A DNA stretch of 64,000 nt from Nocardioides marinus (GCF_013408145.1 NZ_JACBZI010000001.1:558001-622000); one strand, 5' to 3'. Positions 17,101-24,936 are shown, counted from the stretch's first letter. Made by a program: numbers and translations. The notes: generated by a model not told the origin, from the letters alone.

Positions 17101-18114
17101 ACCTACCGCGTGGTCGACGAGCAGGGCCGCGAGCAGGCCCGGGGCAAGGACCTCGAGGCGCTCAAGCAGCCGTTGCGCGGGCAGTTCCAGCAGGCGATGG
17201 ACGAGGTCGCCACCGACTCCGGGCTCGCGCGCACCGGCGAGACCTCCTGGGTCTTCGGCGACCTGCCGGCGTCGATCACCCAGACGCGGGCGGGCCACGA
17301 GGTCACCGCCTACCCCGGGCTCGTCGACGAGGCCCTCACGATCGGGCGCAGCAGCGTGGGCCTGGAGGTCGTCGGCTCCGCGGAGGAGCGCGACGCGCGG
17401 CACCGACTCGGTGTGCGCCGACTGGTGCTGCTGGGTCTCGACGCGGCCGGTGACCACACCGTCAAGCGGGTGCTCGACGGGCTCGACAACGCCCAGAAGC
17501 TCGGCCTGGCCGGCTCGCCCTACCCCACGGTCGCCGAGCTGCTCGAGGACTGCCGCGCCGCCGTGGTCGGCGAGGCCGTCGACGCGCGACCCCCGGTGCG
17601 GTCGCAGGCGGCGTACGACGCCCTCCTGACAGCGGTCCGCGGGGACCTCGAGGCGCGGGTGCGGGGTGTGCTCGCCGACGTCGTGCGGGTCCTGACGGCA
17701 TGGCGCGGTGTCGAGAAGGACCTCTCGGGTCGCGCGGACATGGCGATGCTGCCCGCGTTGACCGACATGCGTGCCCAGCTGGCGCGCCTGGTCGACCGGG
17801 GGTTCGTCGGTGAGGCCGGCCCCACGCAGCTTCGTCGCTTCCCGGTCTACCTCGCTGCGCTCTCGCAGCGTCGCGAGAAGCTGCTCGAGGGCGGCGGGTC
17901 GGTGGGCCGGGACCGGCAGCTGATGGACCGCATCGCCGACCTGCAGGACGCCTGGCTGCACCAGGTCGATGCCCTGCCCGACGGCCGCCCGCTGCCCGAG
18001 CGACTGCGCGAGGCGCGCTGGATGCTCGAGGAGTACCGCATCTCGCTGTGGGCCCAGCAGCTCGGCACCGCCCACCCCGTCTCCGACCAGCGGATCCGCA
18101 AGGTCCTCGGCTGA
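14170..18114 (+). CDS. hrpA: ATP-dependent RNA helicase HrpA
   Basis: DEAH-box helicase of the giant HrpA type, 1314 residues, close to the about 1300 of E. coli HrpA. It unwinds RNA with ATP; E. coli HrpA helps rescue stalled, collided ribosomes and processes some mRNAs. Motifs in order: Walker A AGETGSGKTTQL near residue 40, QPRRIAARSVAERIA, DEAH in IIIDEAHERSLN, SATID, motif V TNVAETSLTVPGI, motif VI QRAGRCGRVGPG near 380, then HA2/OB-like regions and the long HrpA-specific C-terminal half. Around residue 590 a dispersed DNA repeat is read in frame, giving a Gly/Ser/Thr-rich linker. No Shine-Dalgarno; CACAAT lies nine bases upstream. Confidence 0.95.
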   Translation: METGTSVEREPLEITYPADLPVSQRRDDIAEAIRDHQVVVVAGETGSGKTTQLPKICLELGRGRTTYRKGRDGRKRPRGGLIGHTQPRRIAARSVAERIADELGQPLGQQSVVGYQVRFTDRTTAETRVKLMTDGILLAELQRDRMLWRYDTIIIDEAHERSLNIDFLLGYLKRLLPRRPDLKLVITSATIDVQRFSEHFADRDGTPAPIIEVSGRTYPVEVRYRPLLELAQDPQSVDDEGEVVVRDQTEAIVEAVRELAAEGPGDVLVFLPGEREIRDTADALEEAAGSLRGAGGGVEVVPLYSRLSAAEQHRVFAPHTGRRVVLATNVAETSLTVPGIRYVVDTGVARVSRYSLRTKVQRLPVEAVSQASANQRAGRCGRVGPGICIRLYSEEDFLGRPEFTDPEILRTNLASVILQMRALGLGDIARFPFVEPPDRRNVASGLQLLEELGALRPGGDGKDSLTDTGRRLARLPIDPRLGRMILEADRLGCVREVLVIVAAMSLQDPRERPAEQRAQADQLHARFKAEGSDLLTWLHLWRYVREQQRELSSSAFRRMCKREHLNYLRIREWQDFESQLRQVVKEMKIEVSTGSTDGGSSTSGGAAYDADGIHQALLSGLLSHIGVLEEREKEKGKGKRPGPREYLGARGARFTIFPGSGLKGKSPAFVMAGELVETSRLWARQVAAIQPEWAEKLAGDLVKRQYSEPHWSTKRAAVMARERVTLYGVPLVADRLVNYGTVDRALARELFIRHALVQGEWAALESGRQKFYEHNRALLEEAAELEHRSRRRDIVVSEDILFDFYDARVGPEVVSGVHFEQWWKRERQKRPGLLDFDLSMLTHDTAEEVTESDFPQAWQGEGLTFNLAYHFEPGADDDGLTIEVPVATLNRVGADDFSWNVPGLREELVTALIRSLPKNLRVSFVPAPDKAREFLRSVPAGEEPLLDALERWCRATTGVVVPREAWDWSKVPEHLRPTYRVVDEQGREQARGKDLEALKQPLRGQFQQAMDEVATDSGLARTGETSWVFGDLPASITQTRAGHEVTAYPGLVDEALTIGRSSVGLEVVGSAEERDARHRLGVRRLVLLGLDAAGDHTVKRVLDGLDNAQKLGLAGSPYPTVAELLEDCRAAVVGEAVDARPPVRSQAAYDALLTAVRGDLEARVRGVLADVVRVLTAWRGVEKDLSGRADMAMLPALTDMRAQLARLVDRGFVGEAGPTQLRRFPVYLAALSQRREKLLEGGGSVGRDRQLMDRIADLQDAWLHQVDALPDGRPLPERLREARWMLEEYRISLWAQQLGTAHPVSDQRIRKVLG
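15937..15965 (+). repeat. Dispersed repeat inside hrpA
   Basis: The stretch starting GGTCTCGACAGGCTCGACC matches intergenic copies at 39002 and 42519. Here it is translated as VSTGSTDGG within HrpA, in frame, between two helical segments. Confidence 0.6.
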
Positions 18115-18135
18115 GCCGGTGCCCGTTCGGGCCCG

Positions 18136-18726
18136 TCAGGACAGGCGGCCGGCGAGCTCGAGGTGCCCGGCGGCCTCGAGCTGCTCGGCGGTGGCCAGCA
18201 GCCTGCTGACCTCCTCGTGGCTGGCCTCGCCCGTCGCGCTGCCGGCGGCGACGACCCGGGCGAAGGCCGAGGCGCGGAAGAGCAGGTCGGCGAAGTCCCC
18301 GGTGGTGATGCCGCGCAGCACCTCGTCGACCATCGCGCGCAGCTGGTCGGGCCCGGGCGGGTCGGCGACCCCCGCCACCACGCGGGCGACCTGGGCACGG
18401 CCGCGTCCCTCCTCGAAGGCACGCGCGACGTGGACCGGGTCGGCGTGCACCCACTGGCGCAGCAGGTAGAGCCGCCACAGGCAGCCGGCCAGGGTCTCGG
18501 CGGGCGCGCCCGACCAGACCTCGGCGATCGCCTCGATGCCCTCGGTGTCGGCGAGGTGGAGCAACCGGTCGGCCACCGCGTCGTCCTCGGTCTCGCGCGC
18601 CCCGCGCACCAGCAGGGCGGCGGCCCGCTCGGCCGCCTCGGACACGACCGCCGGGTCGGTCCCGCCCTCGACGGCCTCGAAGAACGCGGCCGTCTTCTGC
18701 GTGGGTCGGTGGTGCGATCTGCTCAC
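18136..18726 (-). CDS. Conserved-type hypothetical protein next to hrpA
   Basis: Soluble protein of 196 residues, not recognised. It is almost entirely helical and rich in Ala, Glu and Arg, with a notable LAGCLWRLYLLRQWVHADP segment in the middle. The GTG at 18726 is the likely start: TACCGT lies exactly six bases upstream on the minus strand (leaderless spacing), whereas the longer frame upstream runs through the palindromic repeats. It converges with hrpA with a gap of 21 bases. I cannot suggest a function. Confidence 0.75.
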   Translation of the reverse strand: MSRSHHRPTQKTAAFFEAVEGGTDPAVVSEAAERAAALLVRGARETEDDAVADRLLHLADTEGIEAIAEVWSGAPAETLAGCLWRLYLLRQWVHADPVHVARAFEEGRGRAQVARVVAGVADPPGPDQLRAMVDEVLRGITTGDFADLLFRASAFARVVAAGSATGEASHEEVSRLLATAEQLEAAGHLELAGRLS

Positions 18727-18780
18727 CGGACCACGGTACGCCGCGGCGTACCCCCTCCCGTTCCGACCGTCCCCTCCACG

Positions 18781-18856
18781 CCGAGCCGGCGTATCAATAC
18801 GCCGGTTCGATCCACTGGGTCCGCCGAGCCGGCGTATCAATACGCCGGTTCGGCGG
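18781..18856. repeat. Two tandem copies of a palindromic repeat
   Basis: A 29-base palindromic unit (core GCCGGCGTAT-CA-ATACGCCGGT) occurs at 18781-18809 and 18824-18852, identical in sequence and 43 bases apart. The second copy is extended by CCGCC/GGCGG arms to a 17-bp stem. The outer arm (CGAACCGGCG) recurs in the terminator at 4206-4247. This looks like a REP-type repeat family. Confidence 0.8.
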
Positions 18857-19047
18857 AAGCGTTGGGTGAGTGGGGGTTGGCGTCTACACTTCTGGGGTGC
18901 GCCGGGCCGCGGCAGCCCCGGGTCCCAACATCAGCCGCTACGAGCGGCCACGCGCCGTGAGGCGCTCCCGGTCCGGCGCACATCACTCCTCCGGCCGGCA
19001 CCGCTCCGGCCCGCGCTCCTGCGGCTCGGCCGCGGGCACCGGCCCAC
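18857..19047 (+). other. Leader region before the MazF-like gene
   Basis: No recognised gene. A TACACT hexamer at 18885-18890 has the form of a -10 box; it is followed by two small perfect hairpins, GCCGCT-ACG-AGCGGC (18934-18948) and GCGCC-GTGA-GGCGC (18952-18965). A GTG six bases after TACACT opens an Arg-rich frame that overlaps the next gene out of frame. It could be a short RNA or a leaderless upstream frame; neither is proved. Confidence 0.35.
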
Positions 19048-19060
19048 TAGGCTCGTGGCC

Positions 19061-19510
19061 ATGGCTGCCTCTCCCCGGTCCATGCGCGCGGCGCTGCACC
19101 GCGCCCGGCTGCGGGTCACGCGCGGACTGCGCGTCACCTACAACCCCCGCACCGACGGGAAGCCGGACCCGGGCGAGGTCGTGTGGGCCTGGGTGCCCTA
19201 CGAGGAGGACGCCAGCCAGGGCAAGGACCGTCCGGTCCTGCTCATCGCCCGGGACCGCAAGCGGCTCTACGGCCTGATGCTCACCAGCCAGGACCACGAC
19301 CGCGACGCCGCGGACGAGGCACGCCACGGGCGCTACTGGATGGACGTCGGTGCCGGCGGCTGGGACCGCGAGCGCCGCCCCAGCGAGGTCCGATTGGACC
19401 GGCTGCTCACCCTGGCCACCGGCGACGTCCGGCGCGAGGGCGCGGCGCTGGACCGGCCGATGTTCGAGCGCGTGATCGCGGCCGCCGACCGCTTCCACAG
19501 CTTCGGCTGA
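19061..19510 (+). CDS. PemK/MazF-family protein (orphan)
   Basis: 149-residue protein with a MazF/PemK-type SH3-like barrel: PGEVVWAWVPYEEDASQGKD, followed by RPVLLIARD and LMLTSQDHD, then the Arg-rich basic helix. MazF toxins are sequence-specific endoribonucleases that cut single-stranded RNA. No antitoxin gene is visible on either side, so it is either an orphan or one of the housekeeping MazF-like proteins seen in actinobacteria. The N-terminus carries an extra basic helix (MRAALHRARLRVTRGLRV). ATG 19061 is preceded at seven bases by TAGGCT, so it is probably leaderless. Confidence 0.8.
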   Translation: MAASPRSMRAALHRARLRVTRGLRVTYNPRTDGKPDPGEVVWAWVPYEEDASQGKDRPVLLIARDRKRLYGLMLTSQDHDRDAADEARHGRYWMDVGAGGWDRERRPSEVRLDRLLTLATGDVRREGAALDRPMFERVIAAADRFHSFG

Positions 19511-19624
19511 GGTCGACCCGCCCCGCGGGGCGTGACGATCGGCACGTCCGGGCCGGCGCTCGCGTGCGGTGGCAGTGAGTAGGGTGACCGGCGCGGGTCG
19601 CGTGGCCCGGGATCGGGAGGCGAC

Positions 19625-21022
19625 GTGAGGCTCATCGGGCGCGCCGGCGTACGACGTACGACGGCGGCACTGCTGTCGACCGTCGTGCTCGCGGGGCTGG
19701 CGGCGTGCTCGGACGAGCCGTCCTCGAGCAGGCCGCCGCTGGACCCCGACCCGGTGGCCAGCCCCGTCGCCGAGGACCGCCTGACGCTGGCCGTGTGGGG
19801 CAGCCGCGCCGAGATCGACACCTACGAGCGGTTGATGGCGGAGTACTCCGTGCTCTCGGAGACCTCCGACGTCGAGATCGTCGCCTTCTCCGACCGCGAG
19901 GAGGCCATGACGGCGCTGGCCGCGGGCGAGGTCGACCCCGACGTCTTCATGGCCTCGCGACGCGACCTGGCGTGGCTGCGCGAGGAGGACCGCACCAGCC
20001 CGGTCGACGAGCTGCTCGACGAGCGCTTCGTGGAGTTCGGCGACGTCTACTCCCGTGACGCGCTGCTGGCCTTCTCCGCCGACCGGCGACTGCAGTGCAT
20101 GCCCTTCGAGATCTCCCCGACGGTGGTCTTCTACAACACCGACCTGATCGACTTCGAGCGGATGCAGGCCCGCGGGCTCGAGGTCCCCACGAGCTCGAGC
20201 CGCTGGAGCTTCGAGGAGTTCCAGGCGGCGGCGGAGTTCGCCACCCGGCCACGCAAGGGCACCAAGGGCGTCTACGTCGACCCCTCGCTGGTCGGCCTGG
20301 CCCCCTTCATCTACGCCGGGGGCGGCAAGCTGTTCGACGACGACGACGACCCCACCTCGCTGGCCTTCTCCGACGGCTCCACCCGCGACGCGCTGGAGAC
20401 CACGCTCGGGCTGCTGCGCAACGGTCCGCTCACGCTGTCCGGCAAGCAGCTGACGCAGGCGACCCCGCTGCAGTGGTTCCGTCGCGGCAAGCTCGGGATG
20501 ATCACCGGCGACCGGTCCTGGGTGCCCCAGCTGCGCCTGACCCAGGGCCTGTCCTTCGACGTGATGCCGATCCCGGCGATCGAGACCTCCGCCACGACCG
20601 GTGAGCTGACCGGTTTCTGCCTGGCCCGCCGACCGGTCTCGCTGTCCGGGGCCGCCGACCTGCTGGTGCACCTGATCAGCGACGACGTGGTGCGCCCGCT
20701 GGCCCGGACCGGCTTCCTGGTGCCGGCCAACCAGCAGGTCGCGCTCTCCGAGGACTTCCTGCAACCGGGCCGTCAGCCCGCCGAGGCCTCGGTCTTCACC
20801 GACTCCGCCGACGACATGGTCATCCCGCCGCTGCTGGACACCTGGGGCCAGCTGCAGCGCGCCGTCGACGACCAGGTGGCCCAGCTGGTCACCTCACCGG
20901 GCGTGCTGGACCTCGACAGCGCCAGCTCCACCATCGACTTCGCCTCGCAGGTGGTGCTGGCTCCCGAGCTGGTGCTCGACACCGGCGAGGAGGGCTCGGA
21001 GGAGGCCGGCGAGGCGCAGTAG
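19625..21022 (+). CDS. Lipoprotein solute-binding protein (ABC transporter family 1)
   Basis: Extracellular substrate-binding lipoprotein, 465 residues, of the sugar-type family 1. Signal peptide with lipobox LAAC at about residues 25-28, then a binding-protein fold with typical segments LTLAVWGSRAEIDTYERL, DVFMASRRDLAWL, ISPTVVFYNTD and GKLGMITGDRSW. GTG 19625 follows a good Shine-Dalgarno (GGGAGG, four bases away), and TAGGGT about 47 bases upstream may be its -10. No permease or ATPase gene is adjacent, so the transporter partner must be elsewhere, if there is one. Sugars are the family norm; the ligand is unknown. Confidence 0.85.
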   Translation: MRLIGRAGVRRTTAALLSTVVLAGLAACSDEPSSSRPPLDPDPVASPVAEDRLTLAVWGSRAEIDTYERLMAEYSVLSETSDVEIVAFSDREEAMTALAAGEVDPDVFMASRRDLAWLREEDRTSPVDELLDERFVEFGDVYSRDALLAFSADRRLQCMPFEISPTVVFYNTDLIDFERMQARGLEVPTSSSRWSFEEFQAAAEFATRPRKGTKGVYVDPSLVGLAPFIYAGGGKLFDDDDDPTSLAFSDGSTRDALETTLGLLRNGPLTLSGKQLTQATPLQWFRRGKLGMITGDRSWVPQLRLTQGLSFDVMPIPAIETSATTGELTGFCLARRPVSLSGAADLLVHLISDDVVRPLARTGFLVPANQQVALSEDFLQPGRQPAEASVFTDSADDMVIPPLLDTWGQLQRAVDDQVAQLVTSPGVLDLDSASSTIDFASQVVLAPELVLDTGEEGSEEAGEAQ

Positions 21023-21025
21023 CGC

Positions 21026-22339
21026 TCAGGCCTCGGCGTCGGGCTGCGGGGCCTCGGGCTCGGGCACCGGCTCGTCGCCGTGCAGGATCGCGGCCACCAG
21101 CAGCGGGGTGGTGAGTTCGACCTGCCACGGGCGGGCGCCGTAACCGCGCAGCTGCTCGGCCACGGCGGCGGCGAGGGCCTCCGGGTCGCGGGTGCGCGGC
21201 GGCGTCCAGAGGGTACGACGCATGGAGTCGGGCGTCAGCAGCTGCTCGGCCGGCATGGAGTGCTCCTCGGCCAGCGCCGCCATCGCCTCCCTCGCGTGCT
21301 GGAGGCGGCGGGCGGCCACGGGGTCGCGGTCGGCCCAGGCCCGGGCGGTGGGGGGCCCGTCGGAGCGCGGTGCCCGCGTGGGCAGCTCCTCCTCGGGGAG
21401 CTCGGCGACCTCGCGCAGCGTGGCCACCCACCGGCTGGAGTAACGCTCGGCGCCGCGGCCGTGGAAGCCCTTCAGGCCCAGCAGCGAGCCCTTGTCGGTG
21501 GGCAGGTGGGTCGCGGCGACGGTGATCGCGGAGTCGGGCAGGATGCGGCCGGGGGTGACATCACGCTGCTCGGCGAGGGCGTCGCGCAGCTCCCACAGCG
21601 CCTTGACGGCCCCGAGCGAGCGCCGGCCGCGGACCTTGTGCAGGCCCGAGGTGCGCCGCCACGCGTCGACCCGCGGGGTCGGCTCGAAGCTGCGCAGTGC
21701 GTCGAACTCCTGGCGGGCCCACTCCGCCTTGCCGGTCTCCTCGAGCTCGGCGGCCAGCAGGTCGCGCAGCTCCACGAGGACCTCGACGTCGAGGGCGGCG
21801 TACTCGAGCCAGGGCTTGGGCAGCGGACGGGTGGACCAGTCGACCGCCGAGTGCTCCTTCTTCATCCGCCGGCCCAGCAGCGTCTCGACCAGGGTGGCCA
21901 GGCCGACGCGGGGGTAGCCCAGCAGTCGGCCCGCGAGCTCGGTGTCGAAGAGGGCGGAGGGGGAGAGCCCCTCCTCGCGCAGGCAGGGGAGGTCCTGGGT
22001 GGCGGCGTGCAGGATCCACTCGGTCTCGCCGATGGCCTCCTGCAGCGGAGCCAGGTCGTCGAAGGCGATCGGGTCGACCAGGTGGGTGCCGGAGCCCTCG
22101 CGGCGCAGCTGGATCAGGTAGGCGCGGCTGGAGTAGCGGTAGCCGGAGGCGCGCTCGGCGTCGATGGCGACCGGTCCGGTGCCACCCGCGACGGCCTCGC
22201 ACACGGCCCGCAGCGCCTCGGGGGTCTCCACGACGTCGGGCATCGGCTCGCGCAGGGTCAGCAGCGGCGCGGGGTCGGCCTCGGCGGCTGCGGGGGTGTC
22301 GGGCTGCTCGGGGTCGTGGGGGACGCTCTGCTCGCTCAT
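21026..22339 (-). CDS. rnd: Ribonuclease D
   Basis: 3'-5' exoribonuclease of the DEDDy family that trims tRNA and other RNA 3' ends, 437 residues. Exo motifs: I AIDAERASGYRYSSRAYLIQL (Asp-x-Glu), II LHAATQDLPCL, FDTELAGRLLG, and III EYAALDVEVLVEL (Tyr-x3-Asp). An HRDC-like helical region follows (VRGRRSLGAVKALWELRDAL), and a second one seems to fill the C-terminus. I prefer ATG 22339, five bases after the preceding gene; an in-frame GTG at 22363 would overlap it. It forms an operon with the DUF3000 gene, an order common next to hemE in actinobacteria. Confidence 0.9.
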   Translation of the reverse strand: MSEQSVPHDPEQPDTPAAAEADPAPLLTLREPMPDVVETPEALRAVCEAVAGGTGPVAIDAERASGYRYSSRAYLIQLRREGSGTHLVDPIAFDDLAPLQEAIGETEWILHAATQDLPCLREEGLSPSALFDTELAGRLLGYPRVGLATLVETLLGRRMKKEHSAVDWSTRPLPKPWLEYAALDVEVLVELRDLLAAELEETGKAEWARQEFDALRSFEPTPRVDAWRRTSGLHKVRGRRSLGAVKALWELRDALAEQRDVTPGRILPDSAITVAATHLPTDKGSLLGLKGFHGRGAERYSSRWVATLREVAELPEEELPTRAPRSDGPPTARAWADRDPVAARRLQHAREAMAALAEEHSMPAEQLLTPDSMRRTLWTPPRTRDPEALAAAVAEQLRGYGARPWQVELTTPLLVAAILHGDEPVPEPEAPQPDAEA

Positions 22340-22343
22340 CGGG

Positions 22344-22970
22344 TCAGCGGCCACGCTGTCCACGTCGGCTCGGCATCACCGCGACGCCCTCGGGGACCGG
22401 CGGCAGCCCGGCAGCGGTGCACATCAGCTCGCCCCACGCCTCGACGTGCGGGGTGGTGTCGGGCGTGAGCTCCACGCCCTCGGGGTGGACCGGGGTCCAC
22501 GAGGCCCGGATCTCGATCTGCGCGGTGCCGCTCTCCTCGCTCATCCCACCGAAGCTCTCGGTGGCCACCCGGGTCACGGTGCCGGAGGCGGCGACGTGCT
22601 CGGCGCCGTGGGCGGCCAGGGCCTCGGTGAGCCACGACCAGCCGACGGCCGAGAGCATGGCGTCGGTGACCAGCTCGACCTCGATCTCGGCCCGCACGTA
22701 GGCCACGCAGCGGAAGGTGCCCTCCCAGGCGTCGTTGCCCGCCGGGTCGTGCAGCAGGATGATGCGGCCGGTGGCGACGTCCACGTCGTCGACGGTCACG
22801 TCGGCGGAGACGGCGGCGGCGTACGGCGCGATCCGCTGCGGTGCCGGCATCGGCTCCAGCAGCACCTCGGGACGCATCCGGGCCCGTCGCAGGCCGGCGA
22901 CCGCCTCGCGGAAGGCGGGCGGCTCGGCGGGCGCACCCGCGGCGGGGTGCGTCTCCTGACGGACGACCAT
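22344..22970 (-). CDS. DUF3000 family protein
   Basis: 208-residue protein of the actinobacteria-specific DUF3000 family, function unknown. Conserved-looking stretches are FREAVAGLRRARMRPEVLLE, RIAPYAAAVSADV and GRIILLHDPAGNDAWEGTFR. It is placed between hemE (divergent) and rnd (downstream, five-base gap), the usual family context. The ATG at 22970 is leaderless by the pattern of this window: TACTGT sits six bases upstream on the minus strand. Confidence 0.85.
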   Translation of the reverse strand: MVVRQETHPAAGAPAEPPAFREAVAGLRRARMRPEVLLEPMPAPQRIAPYAAAVSADVTVDDVDVATGRIILLHDPAGNDAWEGTFRCVAYVRAEIEVELVTDAMLSAVGWSWLTEALAAHGAEHVAASGTVTRVATESFGGMSEESGTAQIEIRASWTPVHPEGVELTPDTTPHVEAWGELMCTAAGLPPVPEGVAVMPSRRGQRGR

Positions 22971-23039
22971 GCCCCCACAGTAGGTCGCGGTCCGCCGGTC
23001 TGATGTGCGAACACGCCGGGACCCTGCCACCCTTGAGCG

Positions 23040-24095
23040 GTGACGAGCCCCACCTCCGCCCCTGCGGCCGACCTCTCCGGCAGCGCGTTCCTCCAGGCCC
23101 TGCGCGGCGAGCCCGTGCCGCACACCCCGGTGTGGTTCATGCGGCAGGCCGGGCGCTCGCTCCCGGAGTACCTCAAGGTCCGTGAGGGCGTGGGCATGCT
23201 GGAGTCCTGCATGGAGCCCGACCTCACCATCGAGATCACCATGCAGCCGGTGCGCCGCTACGGCGTGGACGCCGCGATCTTCTTCTCCGACATCGTCCTG
23301 CCGCTCAAGGCGGTCGGGGTGGACCTGGACATCAAGCCCGGCGTGGGCCCCGTCGTGGCCGAGCCGGTGCGCACCCTCGAGGACGTCGCCGCGATCCCCG
23401 ACCTGACCCCCGAGCACGTCCCGTTCATCACCCAGGCCGTCCAGGGCCTCGTGGGGGAGCTCGGCAGCACCCCGCTGATCGGGTTCGCGGGCGCGCCGTT
23501 CACGGTGGCGTCGTACCTCGTCGAGGGCGGGCCGTCCAAGGAGCACGCGAAGACCAAGGCGATGATGTTCGGCGCCCCCGAGGTCTGGTCGGCGTTGATG
23601 GAGAAGATCGCGGGCATCGCCGCGGCCTACCTCGAGGTCCAGGTCGCCGCCGGCGCCTCGGCCGTGCAGCTCTTCGACTCCTGGGCCGGCGCACTGACCC
23701 CGCAGGACTACGCCGCCCACGTCCAGCCCTGGTCGGCCTCGGTGCTGGCCCGCGCCGGGGAGCTCGGGGTGCCGCGCATCCACTTCGGCGTCGGCACCTC
23801 CAACCTGCTCGACCTGATGGGGGAGGCCGGCGCCGACGTGGTCGGCGTCGACTGGCGCACCCCGCTGGAGCGGGCGATCCCGATGGTCGGCGACCGCGGC
23901 GTCCAGGGCAACCTCGACCCGACCCTGGTCTTCGCCCCCACCGAGGTGATGACCGCCCGCGCCGCCGAGATCATCGAGGCCGGACGCGCCGCGAAGGGGC
24001 ACGTGTTCAACCTCGGGCACGGGGTGCTGCCCTCCACCGATCCCGACCAGCTGGCCCGGCTGACCGACTTCGTGCACGCCTACCCGTTGGACTGA
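23040..24095 (+). CDS. hemE: Uroporphyrinogen decarboxylase
   Basis: HemE, 351 residues, removes the four acetate carboxyls of uroporphyrinogen III to give coproporphyrinogen III in heme synthesis. Signature WFMRQAGRSLPEY near residue 32 (family motif with the substrate-binding Arg), then FSDIVLPLKAVGV, GFAGAPFTVASYLVEGG and FDSWAG with active-site residues, and the C-terminal FNLGHGVLP. GTG 23040 has CACCCT six bases upstream and no Shine-Dalgarno, so it is probably leaderless. Its 3' end overlaps the converging NYN gene by 16 bases. Confidence 0.96.
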   Translation: MTSPTSAPAADLSGSAFLQALRGEPVPHTPVWFMRQAGRSLPEYLKVREGVGMLESCMEPDLTIEITMQPVRRYGVDAAIFFSDIVLPLKAVGVDLDIKPGVGPVVAEPVRTLEDVAAIPDLTPEHVPFITQAVQGLVGELGSTPLIGFAGAPFTVASYLVEGGPSKEHAKTKAMMFGAPEVWSALMEKIAGIAAAYLEVQVAAGASAVQLFDSWAGALTPQDYAAHVQPWSASVLARAGELGVPRIHFGVGTSNLLDLMGEAGADVVGVDWRTPLERAIPMVGDRGVQGNLDPTLVFAPTEVMTARAAEIIEAGRAAKGHVFNLGHGVLPSTDPDQLARLTDFVHAYPLD

Positions 24096-24931
24096 CCGGC
24101 TCCTCGGCCACGGCCGCGCGAGGAGGACTTCTTCGCCGGCGCCTTGGCCGCAGCCGTCTTCTTGGCGGTCGTCGCCTTGGTGGCCTTCGCGGCGGGGCCC
24201 TTCCCGCCGGTGAGCCGCACCCGGGTGGCGTTGTCGTCGGTCTGCTCGACCTCGACGTAGTCCTGGGCGCGGGCCAGCGAGATGAGCTTGGCGAAGCCGT
24301 AGTTGCGCGGGTCGAACGAGGCGTGCCGGGTGCCGAGGTAGCTGCCCACGGAGCCCAGGTGCGCCCAGCCGTCCTCGGCCGAGGTCGCGTCGATGGCCGA
24401 GGTCAGCAGCTTGTGCAGGTCCGGCAGCGGCGCGCTGCCCTCGCCCGACTCGTCCTCGCTCGCGCTGTCCTGCGCGCCGTCGGCGTCCTGCTGGCCGAGG
24501 ACCTCGAGGTAGATGAACTTGTCGCACGCCGCGACCAGCGAGGGCGGCGTGCGCCGGCGACCGAGGCCGTAGACGGTCTTCCCGGACTCCCGCAGCCGGG
24601 TGGCGAGCCGGGTGAAGTCGGAGTCGCTGGAGACCAGCGCGAACGCGTCGAGGTTGCCCGAGTAGAGCAGGTCCATCGCGTCGATGATCAGCGCGGAGTC
24701 GGTGGAGTTCTTGCCCTGCGTGTAGGCGAACTGCTGCACCGGCTGGATGGCGTTCTCGTTGAGCGCCTTCTTCCACCCCACGAGCTGCTGGGTGGTCCAG
24801 TCGCCGTAGGCGCGCTTGACGGTCGGCACGCCGTAGCGGGCGACCTCCTCGAGCAGCGCCCCGGCGTGGGAGGCGGAGGTGTTGTCGGCGTCGATGAGGA
24901 CGGCCAACCGGGCGACGGCGGGGTCGGGCAC
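24080..24931 (-). CDS. NYN/LabA-type nuclease-fold protein with OST-HTH domain
   Basis: 283-residue protein with an N-terminal NYN (PIN-like) domain: RLAVLIDADN with the first catalytic acidic pair, KRAYGDW, DSALIIDAMDLLYSG, and ALVSSDSDFTRLATRLRESGK. NYN proteins are predicted RNases. The second half (HKLLTSAIDATSAEDGWAHLG, NYGFAKLISLA) looks like an OST-HTH/LOTUS RNA-binding domain, and the tail is Lys/Ala then Arg/Gly-rich, suited to nucleic acid binding. GTG 24931 is the likely start because AAGGAGG lies five bases upstream; ATG 24961 lacks a proper site. Confidence 0.85.
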   Translation of the reverse strand: MPDPAVARLAVLIDADNTSASHAGALLEEVARYGVPTVKRAYGDWTTQQLVGWKKALNENAIQPVQQFAYTQGKNSTDSALIIDAMDLLYSGNLDAFALVSSDSDFTRLATRLRESGKTVYGLGRRRTPPSLVAACDKFIYLEVLGQQDADGAQDSASEDESGEGSAPLPDLHKLLTSAIDATSAEDGWAHLGSVGSYLGTRHASFDPRNYGFAKLISLARAQDYVEVEQTDDNATRVRLTGGKGPAAKATKATTAKKTAAAKAPAKKSSSRGRGRGAGQSNG

Positions 24932-24936
24932 CCGTG

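Noticed and set aside
14092..18075. A 1327-codon open frame antisense to hrpA, and similar long antisense frames at 22344-24971, 44098-47790, 53576-56182 and 56290-58782.
   Set aside because: High GC leaves opposite-strand frames open. Their translations are Arg/Gly/His/Val-rich with no known motif, while the sense strand encodes clear families.
18781..18856. The two identical palindromes looked like the start of a CRISPR array.
   Set aside because: Only two units, with a 14-base gap instead of a 30-base spacer, perfect internal palindromes and no cas genes. A REP-type repeat fits better.
19061..19510. Complete toxin-antitoxin pair.
   Set aside because: No antitoxin-like frame with a start signal is present on either side; only the toxin-like gene is supported.
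22361..22363. GTG start of RNase D at 22363.
   Set aside because: It would overlap the DUF3000 gene by 20 bases; ATG 22339 gives a clean five-base gap. Neither has a Shine-Dalgarno, so this is a preference only.
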